A stretch of DNA of 64,000 nt, from assembly GCF_030380735.1 (NCBI RefSeq), contig NZ_JAUDRZ010000010.1:1-64000 (forward strand), given 5' to 3'. The stretch comes from Rhizobium sp. S152. Lineage in GTDB: Bacteria > Pseudomonadota > Alphaproteobacteria > Rhizobiales > Rhizobiaceae. Shown here piece after piece: positions 17,293-27,800 of the stretch. The notes under the pieces were generated by a model. That model was not told the DNA's origin and did no database searches. It saw nothing but the letters and a program-made list of their open reading frames with translations. The translations under genes were made by a program, and so were the position numbers. Numbering within the stretch: position 1 is the first letter of the stretch; every line of letters starts with the position of its first letter.

Positions 17293-17613
17293 TTATGCCG
17301 CCCTCGGCGTGATTTGCGAGAGGTCAACCTTGATCTGACGGCGGCGCTGCATCAGGTCGTGATCGGCCTGCAGGCCAAGAAAAAAGCCCTCCGACAGCCC
17401 GAAATAGCGGGCGAGCCGCAGGTCGGTATCGGCGGTCACGCTACGCTTGCCGAGCACGATCTCGTTGATCCGGCGCGGTGGCACCCGCAGCGCTCGCGCC
17501 AGCGCGTTCTGGCTCAGCGCCATCGGCGTCAGGAACTCCTCCAGGAGGATTTCACCGGGGTGCGGGTTCGGCAGATACTCGTCTTCAGCTATGGTAATCG
17601 ACGATTTCGACAT
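17293..17613 (-). CDS. higA: HigA-family antitoxin
   Basis: This 106-residue protein is an XRE-type antitoxin: the HPGEILLEEFLTPMALSQNALARALRVPP start, helix-turn-helix at about 30-55 and the RLARYFGLSEGFFLGLQ tail are standard for the HigA family. The ATG at 17613 was chosen because GGAAGGGA is 9 nt upstream; an ATG at 17622 is too close to it. The gene overlaps higB by 29 bp, so translation is coupled. It should bind HigB and repress the operon. Confidence 0.92.
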   Translation of the reverse strand: MSKSSITIAEDEYLPNPHPGEILLEEFLTPMALSQNALARALRVPPRRINEIVLGKRSVTADTDLRLARYFGLSEGFFLGLQADHDLMQRRRQIKVDLSQITPRAA

Positions 17614-17869
17614 CGGTTGCATTCCCTTCCTGCCAAACAAAACAAATCCGCCATTGGTCATTTATGCGGATCGAGTGCTGCCCGTGGCGATTACCCTTGA
17701 GGGCTTCTAGCCGGTTTCCGGGCGGGATACGCAAGTCGTCCACCGTCCTTGCCTGATTGAGCAGGCGGAGCTTTCGCAGCGCGACCGATTGAATATCCGT
17801 CGGCAGCCTCCTGCTACGGAGACCATCCCAAATTTTCTCGGTTTCGACACTCGCGAAGCTAACGATCAT
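17585..17869 (-). CDS. higB: HigB-family toxin (RelE superfamily)
   Basis: This 94-residue protein is a HigB mRNA interferase. The opening IVSFASVETEKIWDG, LPTDIQSVALRKLRLLNQA and the GQHSIRINDQWRICFVW beta-sheet are family hallmarks. It would cut mRNA on the ribosome when HigA is lost. It is the first gene of the higBA operon, toxin before antitoxin. Confidence 0.93.
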   Translation of the reverse strand: MIVSFASVETEKIWDGLRSRRLPTDIQSVALRKLRLLNQARTVDDLRIPPGNRLEALKGNRHGQHSIRINDQWRICFVWQEGNATDVEIVDYHS

Positions 17870-17904
17870 GGATCATCCAACATGACGCATTCGCACCATA
17901 ACGC

Positions 17905-17914
17905 ATAACGTTAT
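17905..17914. promoter_or_regulatory. Palindrome in the higBA promoter
   Basis: ATAACGTTAT is a perfect 10-bp palindrome 36 bp upstream of the higB start, in an AT-rich stretch that also offers a -10-like TATAAC on the minus strand. It is a candidate HigA operator. Confidence 0.4.
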
Positions 17915-18009
17915 ATACGTCAAAGCCGCAGCCTTTTCCCCGCCCGGCATTCCGCCAAACCAGAATCAGTGGTAACCCTTTCAACTGATTTGGGTATCAA
18001 GGGCGACCG

Positions 18010-18597
18010 GTGTTTCGATTTCCTCTCTTCATCGCAATGACGCTGATCATTGCCTTCGGCGGCGGGATCATGATTTCGCTTTACGCGCTGGATGCGACGC
18101 AGGGCTTCGGCGCGATCAAGCTCGGCGCCTGGGAAGCCTATCCGGAGCTGCAGACGGAGAAGGCCGATCCTTACGCGAAATCGCACCGGGCGCGCGCCGG
18201 GCGGCTGCTCTACGGCAATGCCGAGGGGCTGATGTTCACCGCCAAGGTGGACGACGCGGGCGAGCGGCTCAATGCCGGCTGCAGCTACCGCATTTCCGGC
18301 CAGACGCCGCCCGCGCGAATCTGGACGCTGTTCACCTCCGACAACAGCGGCAACCCGGCGTCGCTGCGATCAGGCCTGCCGGGCGCGATGAACTCCTGGA
18401 CGGTGCTGCGCCAACCCGACAGCGGCTTCACCATCGACATTTCCGCCAATCCGCACCCCGGCAACTGGCTGGCGACACCGGCGGCCGGAACATACCAGCT
18501 GGTGCTCACCCTTTTCGACACGCCGACGGCGGGCAGCTCCGGCGTCATCGACCTCGCCATGCCGAAACTCCAGAAGACCGGATGCGGCAATGCTTAG
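18010..18597 (+). CDS. DUF1214-domain protein
   Basis: This 195-residue protein has an N-terminal membrane anchor or signal (about 6-27) and a periplasmic DUF1214-type beta domain ending in a NWLATPAAGTYQLVLTLF motif. The start is GTG. It overlaps the next gene by 8 bp, and DUF1214 and DUF1254 proteins often occur as pairs. The molecular function is not known. Confidence 0.82.
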   Translation: MFRFPLFIAMTLIIAFGGGIMISLYALDATQGFGAIKLGAWEAYPELQTEKADPYAKSHRARAGRLLYGNAEGLMFTAKVDDAGERLNAGCSYRISGQTPPARIWTLFTSDNSGNPASLRSGLPGAMNSWTVLRQPDSGFTIDISANPHPGNWLATPAAGTYQLVLTLFDTPTAGSSGVIDLAMPKLQKTGCGNA

Positions 18598-19144
18598 GGT
18601 CCTGTTCGCCCTTCTCGCGGGATTGTTCGGCGCGGCGCTGCTGCATCTCGTCATCATCCTGTCGTTGCCGCACTTCACCGGCAAGGACGCCGCCACGCGG
18701 GTGGCGATGGAAGGCGATTTCTACAAGTTCTACCTGCTCGGCGCGACCGATGATTCCGCTGGACTTTCCAACGACGACCCCTATGTGCGCACCGCCGTCT
18801 GCTCCTTCGACGTCGAGGAGCATCCGGTGCGGCTGACGGCCAGGGGCAACGTGCCCTTCTGGTCGGTGGCACTGTTCGACGATGCCTCGAACGAGGTCTT
18901 CAGCATGAACGACCGAACCTCGGTCGGCGGCGCGCTCGACATCCTGGTCGGCACGCCGATCCAGTTGACGGAGCTGCGCAAGGCGCTGCCGCCTGCACTG
19001 CAGAAAACGATCCTGGTGGAAACGCAGCGCTCGGAAGGCTATGCGGTGCTGAGGACCCTTGCGCCCCAGCCGAGCTTCAACAAGGCTGCCAACGACTTCC
19101 TGGCGCAAGCCGGATGTGACGAATTCTCCGAGGATTCGAATTAA
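18590..19144 (+). CDS. DUF1254-like membrane-anchored protein
   Basis: This 184-residue protein has an N-terminal membrane segment (about 4-27) and a mature region with the RTAVCSFDVEEHPVRLTA and VPFWSVALFD patterns of DUF1254-type proteins. It follows and overlaps the DUF1214 gene, so they form a two-gene operon and probably work together in the periplasm. The function is unknown. Confidence 0.75.
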   Translation: MLRVLFALLAGLFGAALLHLVIILSLPHFTGKDAATRVAMEGDFYKFYLLGATDDSAGLSNDDPYVRTAVCSFDVEEHPVRLTARGNVPFWSVALFDDASNEVFSMNDRTSVGGALDILVGTPIQLTELRKALPPALQKTILVETQRSEGYAVLRTLAPQPSFNKAANDFLAQAGCDEFSEDSN

Positions 19145-19177
19145 CGACCTCGTTCAAGCCGGAGACGCCGCCCCGGC

Positions 19178-19348
19178 CTACTTGGTCTTGGCGCGGCGCG
19201 AGCCGTGCGCCGAGGGGCGCTTCGGGCTGTCGGTCAGGCGCTCGTAGCGCACGCCCGTGAACAGCAGGATCTGCGCCTCGACCGGCTCTCTGTCCTTGCG
19301 GCTTGGCGTCTGGGACAGACGGTCAGCCAATGCGATGACTATTGCCAT
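19178..19348 (-). CDS. Small conserved basic protein
   Basis: This 56-residue protein begins at ATG 19348, with GGAG 6 nt upstream. It has a hydrophobic N-terminus (MAIVIALADRL) followed by a basic half that contains ILLFTGVRYERL. I recall similar small proteins in rhizobia but not a function. There is no signal peptide cleavage site or known domain. Confidence 0.6.
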   Translation of the reverse strand: MAIVIALADRLSQTPSRKDREPVEAQILLFTGVRYERLTDSPKRPSAHGSRRAKTK

Positions 19349-19868
19349 GCTCGTCTCCAATGCACTGCCCGAGACGGATGAACTGCGAGATCTCACCCTG
19401 CCCGCCTGTGCGGGCCAGCGCGTCCGTCAGGCCATGGGCCCTGGGCATCCGCGCCTTTCTCACGGCACCTTTGAGATACACCGTGATGTGGAAGCTTAAC
19501 GATCGAATCCGTCGATCGCGCCGTTTCATTCCGAATTGAGACAGATGACGGTTAACAGATTACTAATTTAATGCCTGCTATTTCACAGCTTTCGCGACGC
19601 TTATTAAACGCGCTGGCCCGTCGATTGGTTTCAAATTCTCACGCCTGGATTCGCGCGGCAACGGCAAAATAAAGTTAGCATTAATTCATATACTTAGCGG
19701 CGCGGCCGCGCGGAAACCTGCCGACAAACCCGCTGTTGCAAATTTACGTCACGAAAATATTAATTGCGCCCGCCCACAGCTAGTCTAATGTGCCTTCATC
19801 GGCCAAGGGTTTCAGGCGGTGGCCGATTGAGAGCTCGACTGCTCTTGCCATGGCAAGGAGCACTTAAC
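19349..19868. other. Gene-poor intergenic region
   Basis: This 520-bp stretch carries no gene I can support; short frames in it overlap on both strands and lack ribosome sites. From 19530 it is AT-rich (TTAACAGATTACTAATTTAA), probably the promoter zone of the plus-strand gene at 19869. No repeat or RNA gene is recognised. Confidence 0.5.
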
Positions 19869-20075
19869 ATGACGTTATTCATCGGTTCTGCATTTCAACT
19901 CGAAGATCTGGATGTCCTGCGCAACGCGCTCGATGCGTGGTGCCAGGAAAAGCGGGTCGATATTTCAAGCAGCCAGGCGCACCTCGCGGCTTCGGCAGCA
20001 CTCGACCTCTATCAATCCGGCCACAACGACGCCGGCAAACTGCTGACCGCCCTTCGCGATCACAAGGCGCTCTAG
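19869..20075 (+). CDS. Small conserved helical protein
   Basis: This 68-residue protein starts at an ATG with AAGGAG 9 nt upstream. It is a two-helix protein (about 8-25 and 30-60; LEDLDVLRNALDAWCQEK then HLAASAALDLYQSG) of a type I recall as conserved in rhizobia, usually annotated hypothetical. It lies just upstream of the hairpin array. Confidence 0.7.
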   Translation: MTLFIGSAFQLEDLDVLRNALDAWCQEKRVDISSSQAHLAASAALDLYQSGHNDAGKLLTALRDHKAL

Positions 20076-20090
20076 CGTTCAAAGCCGACA

Positions 20091-20640
20091 ACCATCTGTT
20101 TCCGCAGCAAAAGCCCACGCGCGACGTCATCCTCGGCCATCGTGCCGAGGATCTAAGCACGCCTCCACGAGTGCAACGGTGCGGATGCCCGGTACGGCGC
20201 CAAGTGTCCACTGCCGTCGCCCGAGAGGCAGCGTCGGCAGATGCTCGGCACGAAGACCGAGCATGACGTCGAGAAGGGAGCGGCCGGCAGTGCAAAGCAT
20301 TGGACCATATCCAACAACCTTCTGTTTCCGCAGCATAAACCCACGCTGGACGTCATCCTCGGCCGCCGTGCCGAGGATCTAAGCACGCCTCCACGAGTGC
20401 AACGGTGTGGATGCCCGGCACGGCGCCAAGTGTCCACTGCCGTCGCCCGAGAGGCAGCGTCGGCAGATGCTCGGCACGAGGCCGAGCATGACGTCGAGGG
20501 TGGAGTGGCCGCGGTGCCAGACAGGAGGCATCATCCCCCAACCGTTTGTTTCTGAACCGAAAACCCAACGCTCGGCGCCATCCTCGGCCGTTGTGCCGAG
20601 GATCTAAGCACGCCTCCGAGATTGAAACGGTGCGGATGTC
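20091..20640. repeat. Tandem 226-bp repeat of inverted REP-like hairpins
   Basis: Two full copies start at 20091 and 20317, exactly 226 bp apart; a third, truncated copy starts at 20540. Each unit carries hairpin A (ATCCTCGGC/GCCGAGGAT stems at 20129-20152, 20355-20378 and 20580-20603) and hairpin B (ATGCTCGG/CCGAGCAT stems at 20241-20264 and 20467-20489). B is an inverted relative of A: both share a GACGTCAT edge, and the C-to-G change in one stem arm is matched by the compensating change in the other. The remainder, to 20833, has no supported gene. Confidence 0.85.
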
Positions 20641-20833
20641 CAGGGCGTCCCCATCGCTCCCCCACGTCTGTGGACGACTGTCGCCTTTTGGCGCAGTCGA
20701 CCCTCCATCTTCAGCAAGCATTAACCCTGCTGGTGTAGGATTTGTTCACTAACCGTATGAGGTAGAGGGCGTCTCCCGAACGCGTCCAGATCTGCGGCAT
20801 CCCTTTGTTATTGCGTTTTCAGGGTGTGTTCTT

Positions 20834-22081
20834 GTGCGTGACCGGTTCAGAGACCTAGAGACCCCATCCGCCGGCCGGAGGAAGGACGTGGTTCTCATGG
20901 CGACCGTCAGCAGCTTCGAGGGATTGCAGCCGCCGACACGATCCGAGCTCAGGCAGTTCGCCGAACTCTTCACGCCCCTCTTCCAGGCGTCGTCCGACGA
21001 AGCCAAGCGGCAAGCCGTCGCGGCACTTTCGCAGTGCCCGCAGATCCCGCCCGCCGTGGCGCTGTTCGTCGGCTGCCAGCCGATCGAGATCGCCGCCCCC
21101 TTCCTGATCGCCTCCCCCGCCATCGACGACGACACGCTGATCGCGATTGCCCGCATCCAGGGCACCGCCCATATGCGCGCCATCGTCAGCCGCGAAACGC
21201 TGTCGCCACGGGTGATCGACGCGCTGGTCGGGCTGCGGCAGGCCGAGCAGCGGCTTGCAGCGCCTGTTGTCGCCGCCGAGACGGTTGCGCCGCATGCCCT
21301 TGATATCGAGACGCGGACGCTCGGCGCCGAGATGGTGACGCCTGTGTCACCCGCGAAAACCGAGACGACGACCGTCGCTGCTACCAAGGTCGCCACCGCG
21401 CCTGTTGCCGAACCGGTGAAGGCGCTTGTCGTCGAGACGGCGGCCGTGGTTGCGCCTTTTGCCGAGAGCCAGATTGCGGTCGAGCCCGCGGGCCCTGTTG
21501 CCGTGGTTACCAACACCGCCGAAGATGCCGCCGAGCCGACGATCGAGGATATCGAGGCGGAGCAGCGCCGCGCGAGTGAACAGGAAATGCGCGAGAAGAT
21601 CCGCGACCTCGCCCGCCATGTTGCCCGTGACGACGCCGACCGGCTGGGTCTGAGAACGCTGAGCAGCATCGAATCGGCGCTTCTGGTGCGCTTTGCCCGC
21701 AGCCGCGAGGCGGCCCTCTTCGCCAAGGCGCTCTCGAATGCGCTGGCTACCAGCCGCTGGCTTGCCGAGCGCGTCATGCTCGACCTCTCGGGCCACCAGC
21801 TCGCCACGACACTCGTCAGCCTCGGCATGGATTTTTCCGACGCCGTCTTCGTGCTCGAACGTCTCTACCCGCATCTTGCCGAAGCGCAGCACAGCGTGAC
21901 GCGCGCCTGGATACTGCTCGACCAGCTCGACCAGGAAGAGTGCAACGAGCGCGTCGAGGCATGGCGGCGCGCCGACAGCTATACCTATTCGACCGAGGAA
22001 GCCGCACCGCCGGCGACGCATCGCAACGCCCGCCAGATCCCGCCCGCCCGCGACATCAAGGTCGTGGGACGGGCTCGGTAG
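20834..22081 (+). CDS. DUF2336-domain protein
   Basis: This protein of up to 415 residues has two helical halves (about 25-140 and 250-390) separated by an Ala/Val/Glu-rich low-complexity linker (about 150-240). DUF2336 proteins are alphaproteobacterial, with HEAT-like helical repeats and no known enzymatic activity. The start could be GTG 20834, GTG 20888 or ATG 20897. The last two have a strong GGAGGAAGGA ribosome site upstream, so the true N-terminus may be 18-21 residues shorter. Confidence 0.8.
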   Translation: MRDRFRDLETPSAGRRKDVVLMATVSSFEGLQPPTRSELRQFAELFTPLFQASSDEAKRQAVAALSQCPQIPPAVALFVGCQPIEIAAPFLIASPAIDDDTLIAIARIQGTAHMRAIVSRETLSPRVIDALVGLRQAEQRLAAPVVAAETVAPHALDIETRTLGAEMVTPVSPAKTETTTVAATKVATAPVAEPVKALVVETAAVVAPFAESQIAVEPAGPVAVVTNTAEDAAEPTIEDIEAEQRRASEQEMREKIRDLARHVARDDADRLGLRTLSSIESALLVRFARSREAALFAKALSNALATSRWLAERVMLDLSGHQLATTLVSLGMDFSDAVFVLERLYPHLAEAQHSVTRAWILLDQLDQEECNERVEAWRRADSYTYSTEEAAPPATHRNARQIPPARDIKVVGRAR

Positions 22082-22182
22082 CTGGCGACATCAACGACGC
22101 CAGCCAAGCCACCGCGAGGCGCATCAGCGCTGCCGGCGGCATCGGTGCAGCCTCAGCCGACAATCGCTATCCGATGTCCGGT

Positions 22183-22548
22183 CTATGCCCTGTCGAGCGG
22201 GTTCCGTCTCTCGTCCGGCATCGGCACGATGCCGTCGATATCATCCGCCTCGAGTTCGATGATCCAGAGATCGGGATCGAACTTTCGCTCGCGGTCGAGC
22301 ATGTCGCTGACCTTGGCAGCGTCCTCGCGCGTCAGGCGCAGCTCGAACAGCCGGTCGCCGCTATCCTCTTCGTCGAACATGCTTTGCGGCGCCGGGCCGA
22401 AGAGGTTCTGCGTACCGTCGCGGAACTGCTGGCGGATGAAGATCGCCCCGGCCTCCTCCGACCCCTTCTTCTCGACGGCGGCGAAATCGCCCCGGGCGAA
22501 GACGCGGCGAAGCAGGGCGGAGACGAAGATATCGGAGCGCAATCTCAT
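22183..22548 (-). CDS. DUF1491 family protein
   Basis: This 121-residue protein matches DUF1491: the opening RLRSDIFVSALLRR, a central GAIFIRQQF strand and the C-terminal DLWIIELEADD. It is cytosolic and of unknown role, and is found across alphaproteobacteria. It is the last of a minus-strand group with the peptidoglycan-binding protein and the kinase upstream, separated from them by 109 bp. Confidence 0.88.
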   Translation of the reverse strand: MRLRSDIFVSALLRRVFARGDFAAVEKKGSEEAGAIFIRQQFRDGTQNLFGPAPQSMFDEEDSGDRLFELRLTREDAAKVSDMLDRERKFDPDLWIIELEADDIDGIVPMPDERRNPLDRA

Positions 22549-22657
22549 GATGGCGGTATAAACCGGGGCGGCGGCGGCGGCAACGCTGCCGTGTCGTCAG
22601 TAGGCGATGTAGATGTCGCCCGTCCGGTGCTGCCGTGGCCGAAGCGAAAGACGGCGC

Positions 22658-23597
22658 TCAGAGCGCGCCGATTTCCTTGAGCTTCTTCAGCACGGCATCG
22701 CTCGGCTCGCCGTCCTCGGGCAGGCTGTAATGCTTCTGGAAATGGCGGATCGCGGTGCGGGTCGCCTCGCCGGCGACGCCGTCGACGCCGACATTGGAAT
22801 AGGCCATGTTGCTCAACCCCTTCTGGATCTTCAGAACGAGATCGACGCTTGAGAGCTTGGCGGATTGGAGCTGAGCGGATTGAGCCTGTGTTGCCTTGGC
22901 GGGTTGGGCCTTGGCGGGCTGAGCGGGTACCGTCCTGACAGGCTTTTCCGCGGCGCGGATAGCCGCGGCGACCGGGTCCTCGGCGGCGGCCTTTGAGGTT
23001 ACATCCTCGCGCGGGCGTTCGGTTGGGATGGTCGAAGGGCCGGCGGAACCGGTCCGCAGGGCGGCCAGCACCTCGGGCGTCGCATCGCCCTTCTGCGGCA
23101 TTCCGACAGTTTCTTCGAAGAACAGGATCGCGGCGCTGGTGCGCGGGCCGATGACGCCATCCGGCGCACCGTTATAGAGGCCGCGGCGGATCAGCTCCTG
23201 CTGGATGTCCATGACCATCTGGTTCGGCTGCTGGCCGCCGGGGGCTGCCGGCGGCATACCGCTGGTGGTCTGCGTTTCATCGGCTTCATCCTGGCGCTCG
23301 ATCTTGAAGGTCGTGACCTGCGTCGCCGGCAATTCCATGGCGGGACGACTGCCGAGCGAGTTCGGAAACAGCGGATCGCGGGTGCGGAAGAAGGGATGCG
23401 GATGGGTGCCGGGCTGGTACCAGAGCGCGTTGGCGGCAATGAAGCTGAAGATGATGAGGAAGGCCGCGGCACCGCCCGAAATCGACGGATTGCGGCCGAT
23501 CACGCCGCCGAGCGCGGCTGCGCCCTGCAGGCCGAGACCGCCCGCCATCGTTGCCCCCGTGAGAAGCAGGCCCGGCTTCTGCCGACCCCTTTTTCCC

Positions 23598-23626
<29 letters not shown>
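22658..23626 (-). CDS. Membrane-anchored peptidoglycan-binding protein
   Basis: This 322-residue protein has a basic cytoplasmic tip, two hydrophobic stretches (about 20-45 and 53-70), and two PG_binding_1 domains: about 135-190 (QQELIRRGLYNGAPDGVIGPRT) and 262-320 (DGVAGEATRTAIRHFQKHY). A Gln/Ala-rich linker lies between. It probably tethers the envelope to peptidoglycan. The gene overlaps the upstream kinase gene by 29 bp, so the two are translationally coupled. Confidence 0.88.
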
Positions 23627-25130
<1,504 letters not shown>

Positions 25131-25579
25131 TACACGCACGCAATACCCGCCCAAAAAAGGCTCTTGTTACAGGCCGGAGAATAGGCCCCGGGCGCTTAAG
25201 GAAAGGATAAGGCAAAAGCCCTCTGCACATCCCAAAAGGGCAAAAGATCCCGTTTTGGGGCACCTTGGCGCTCCTTTGTTTTTTACGGTTAACAGGGGGT
25301 AAGCAGCGGAATTCGCTCACATTTCGGAAAAACGTTAAGACTTGTGGCAGCTTGCACGCGCGGTTTGCCTGCAATTACAGGCGGTGGCCCGAGACATGCT
25401 TAACGGGAGTGGCTACAATTTGAGTGAAATGCGGCGAAAGCGGTTTCGATTAAAATTTGAACTAAATTTGCCGCAAATGCCACCGAGTTTCGAAAACCGG
25501 CATTCGCAAGTTCTCGCTAGGGTGAAAGCACACCGGAGAACCGGACCGATTCGGCAACAAGACCGAACGGTAAAACAGG
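25131..25579. other. Intergenic region between kinase and DUF5330 genes
   Basis: This 449-bp stretch separates divergent genes and must contain both promoters. It holds a CCCAAAA...TTTTGGG hairpin near 25234-25261 and AT-rich runs from 25430. No gene or RNA is supported. Confidence 0.45.
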
Positions 25580-26116
25580 ATGGGCAAGACGATGTGGTTT
25601 CTGATCAAAGGATCGTTCTGGTTTGGCCTTGTACTCGTGGTCTTGTCGTTCTTCAGCGGCGAGAGCGCGACGCAGGGTGACAACCAATCCAAATTGCAGT
25701 TCGGCGACGTGTTCGTCGCGGCGACAGGCGCCTATGACTACCTGACCGGCATGTGCGGCGAGAAGCCGGAAGTGTGCCTGAAGGGCGGCGAGACGATGTC
25801 GGCGCTCGGACACCGGGCGCTAGCCGGCGCCCGCGTCGCCTATGAACTGCTCGACAGCCAGTTCGGCGACGGCACCGCCGCCAAGCCCGCCGTGGCAACG
25901 ACGGCGCCGCAGGCCACCATTCCCGGCCGCGTTGCGCTGGCTCCGGCACAGGTTCCGAGCCAGGCGATCACCCAGGAGCGGACGACCGCGCTGAACCAGC
26001 CGATGCCGTACCGCCCGCCGGTCTATGACGACGAGGCAGACGCGTCTTCCGACGTCGTGACAACGGGCACGATCTCCCGCGCCGTTCCGCTGCCGACCCC
26101 GCGCCCGGCCACCTGA
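25580..26116 (+). CDS. DUF5330-domain protein
   Basis: This 178-residue protein has an N-terminal membrane anchor (about 8-24, WFLIKGSFWFGLVLVVLSFF), a conserved region with paired cysteines in MCGEKPEVCLKG (about 58-68), and a Pro/Ala-rich tail. DUF5330 proteins are rhizobial and of unknown role. The ATG at 25580 is close behind AACAGG; an ATG at 25592 with AGGATGGG upstream is equally possible. A terminator follows at 26224. Confidence 0.8.
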   Translation: MGKTMWFLIKGSFWFGLVLVVLSFFSGESATQGDNQSKLQFGDVFVAATGAYDYLTGMCGEKPEVCLKGGETMSALGHRALAGARVAYELLDSQFGDGTAAKPAVATTAPQATIPGRVALAPAQVPSQAITQERTTALNQPMPYRPPVYDDEADASSDVVTTGTISRAVPLPTPRPAT

Positions 26117-26223
26117 CGAATTCCGCGGGATCTTCCCGCAACCAAGCTTGCACTGCCGGCGTGCCTTATGGCGGCGCCCTGTGCCTAACGTGCCTGCCCT
26201 GTTTAAATTCCAGCATTTTGCTG

Positions 26224-26263
26224 CGCCGCGAGGATGCCCATCCTTCGCGGCGTCTCTTTTTTT
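26224..26263 (+). terminator. Intrinsic terminator after the DUF5330 gene
   Basis: CGCCGCGAGGATG pairs with CATCCTTCGCGGCG with one bulged base, followed by TCTCTTTTTTT. This is a strong rho-independent terminator 107 bp past the stop codon and 62 bp before sufE. Confidence 0.85.
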
Positions 26264-26325
26264 AATGGTTCAAATCTGGCGGCCCATCCCCTATATGAAC
26301 GGGAGAACACGAAAGGCTGCCGCGC

Positions 26326-26748
26326 ATGACGTCCCTCGACCAGATCATCGACGATTTCTCCTTCCTTGACGATTGGGAAGACCGCTATCGTTATGTGATT
26401 GAACTCGGCAAGGCGCTGCCGGATCTGCCGGAGGAGAAGAAGACCACCGCCAACAAGGTGATGGGCTGTGCCAGCCAGGTCTGGCTGGTGACACATGTTT
26501 CCGACGACAGCGACAATCCCGTATTGACCTTCGAGGGCGACAGCGACGCGCATATCGTGCGCGGCCTCGTCGCCATCGTGCTCGCCACCTATTCCGGCAA
26601 GACCGCGTCCGAGATCGCCGCCCTCGACGCCTTCGAGGTGTTCTCGAAGGTCGGGCTGGTCGAGAATCTTTCGGCGCAGCGTTCCAACGGGCTGCGCTCG
26701 ATGGTCAACCGCATCCGCGAGGAAGCGCGGATACGGACGGCCGCCTGA
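26326..26748 (+). CDS. sufE: SufE sulfur acceptor
   Basis: This 140-residue protein accepts sulfur from SufS cysteine desulfurase for Fe-S cluster assembly. The persulfide Cys is Cys48, in the NKVMGCASQVWL motif (residues 43-54). The surrounding SGKTASEIAALD and the RSNGLRSMVNRI C-terminal helix are typical of SufE. It is a stand-alone gene here; the suf operon is not in the window. Confidence 0.93.
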   Translation: MTSLDQIIDDFSFLDDWEDRYRYVIELGKALPDLPEEKKTTANKVMGCASQVWLVTHVSDDSDNPVLTFEGDSDAHIVRGLVAIVLATYSGKTASEIAALDAFEVFSKVGLVENLSAQRSNGLRSMVNRIREEARIRTAA

Positions 26749-26829
26749 CCAACGCGCATCACGATCCCAGCTCCGGTCGATATCCCGCCGCGCTGATGCG
26801 TTCGCTTTCAGCGACAGTCGCAGCCAGCG

Positions 26830-27360
26830 CTAGTTAGTATCCTCGTCCATTGCCTTAGCGAGTTTCTTTCGAGACTTTTTCTTCGTCTTGCGCGGAAGAT
26901 CTTCTCTATGGATCGGCAAAGGCGGCAGGCGCGTATTGGCGGCCCAATCAAGATTCGCGAATACCCCGCGGAAATAAGGATAGCAAGCGAATACACCCAC
27001 TCGCCCCAAGAAAGCCTTTACCGCCGTCTCATCGCATGGCTCCGAAATTGCGTAGGTGACCGTGTATGTTGCTTCACAGCGCAAGAGCCGCTCATCATCG
27101 TGCTTCGCACTGACTTCAAAGTTGATGACGCAGCCTGCAAATCCCTCGTCATGATCATAATGACTGACCTCGGGCGTTATGACATATCCAAGATCTACTT
27201 CGTCCTGCTTTTGATGGTAATCAGGAGACACATCGAACTCCAGCTTCACCAGTTGGATTGAGCCCAGCTCAGCGACGGCAACAACCTTATTATAGTCTTC
27301 AAGCCGTTGCTCTTTCAGCTTTTCAGCATCAGCAGCCGCTTTCTGTGCTTTAGTCATCAC
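26830..27360 (-). CDS. SecB-like chaperone of a toxin-antitoxin-chaperone (TAC) system
   Basis: This 176-residue protein has a SecB-type core: beta strands (about 33-110, including FEVSAKHDDERLLRCEATYTVTY) followed by the SecB helix and proline turn (residues about 113-150, FACYPYFRGVFANLDW then LPPLPI). The last 25 residues are Lys-rich and depart from export SecB. Its ATG overlaps the antitoxin stop by 4 bp. In TAC systems such a chaperone folds and protects the antitoxin instead of serving general export. The third-gene position and overlap support that reading. Composition is AT-richer than the surroundings. Confidence 0.8.
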   Translation of the reverse strand: MMTKAQKAAADAEKLKEQRLEDYNKVVAVAELGSIQLVKLEFDVSPDYHQKQDEVDLGYVITPEVSHYDHDEGFAGCVINFEVSAKHDDERLLRCEATYTVTYAISEPCDETAVKAFLGRVGVFACYPYFRGVFANLDWAANTRLPPLPIHREDLPRKTKKKSRKKLAKAMDEDTN

Positions 27361-27800
27361 GCAGCTTCCATCGCACGCCGACCATTCGAATTCGCGACCC
27401 TACGGGTTTCTCGATTCCAAGTCGTCCGACTCTCACATCGACGTTGGCAAGCAAACCATCTCGTCGTGTCTTCAACGCTGAGCTCTTCGACAACAGCTAC
27501 CTCGACCACCTTACCAAGCCACGTAACGTCCGCTTCATCAGCGCCCTCGGTGATCGGGCAATACTTGTTCTTCAACCCAACAGCAAGAAGTGCCCGCGCT
27601 GCGAGCTTGATCGTGGGATTTGCCTCCGGCGAAAACAGTTGACTCACACGAGCACGCGTTACGCCCAGTGCGGCAGCAAGCGCTGCTTTGTTCATGTCAC
27701 GCTCTTTCATCGCATCGATCAGGGCAAACTGAAAATCAATCAGCGCATCCTCTTCGGCATAGACTTGCTCGCGGGTCAGCTCGTTGATATCCTTAGCCAT
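27357..27800 (-). CDS. HigA-like XRE antitoxin with C-terminal chaperone-addiction extension
   Basis: This 147-residue protein has an XRE helix-turn-helix at about 36-75 (DMNKAALAAALGVTRARVSQLF) and a further 60 residues (about 88-147) that ordinary HigA antitoxins lack. The extension holds three Trp (TWLGK, TTRWFACQ, TTWNRE) and ends NSNGRRAMEAA. In known TAC antitoxins an aromatic-rich C-terminal segment of this size, called ChAD, makes the antitoxin depend on the SecB-like chaperone. The gene overlaps the toxin by 8 bp and the chaperone by 4 bp. Confidence 0.82.
   Translation of the reverse strand: MAKDINELTREQVYAEEDALIDFQFALIDAMKERDMNKAALAAALGVTRARVSQLFSPEANPTIKLAARALLAVGLKNKYCPITEGADEADVTWLGKVVEVAVVEELSVEDTTRWFACQRRCESRTTWNRETRRVANSNGRRAMEAA

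Noticed and set aside
15108..17327. Long open frame antisense to the penicillin-binding protein gene
   Set aside because: The DNA is high-GC, so antisense frames stay open. The plus-strand protein has complete GT51 and transpeptidase motifs; the antisense translation has no domain and a skewed composition of Arg, His and Gly.
20091..20640. CRISPR array
   Set aside because: The units are 226 bp, not 24-48 bp, the intervening sequence is repeated and not unique, and there are no cas genes. It is a hairpin-bearing tandem repeat.
25342..25680. Possible basic protein between kinase and DUF5330 genes
   Set aside because: It overlaps the start of the DUF5330 gene in another frame, lacks a ribosome site and has no domain; it is more likely promoter DNA.
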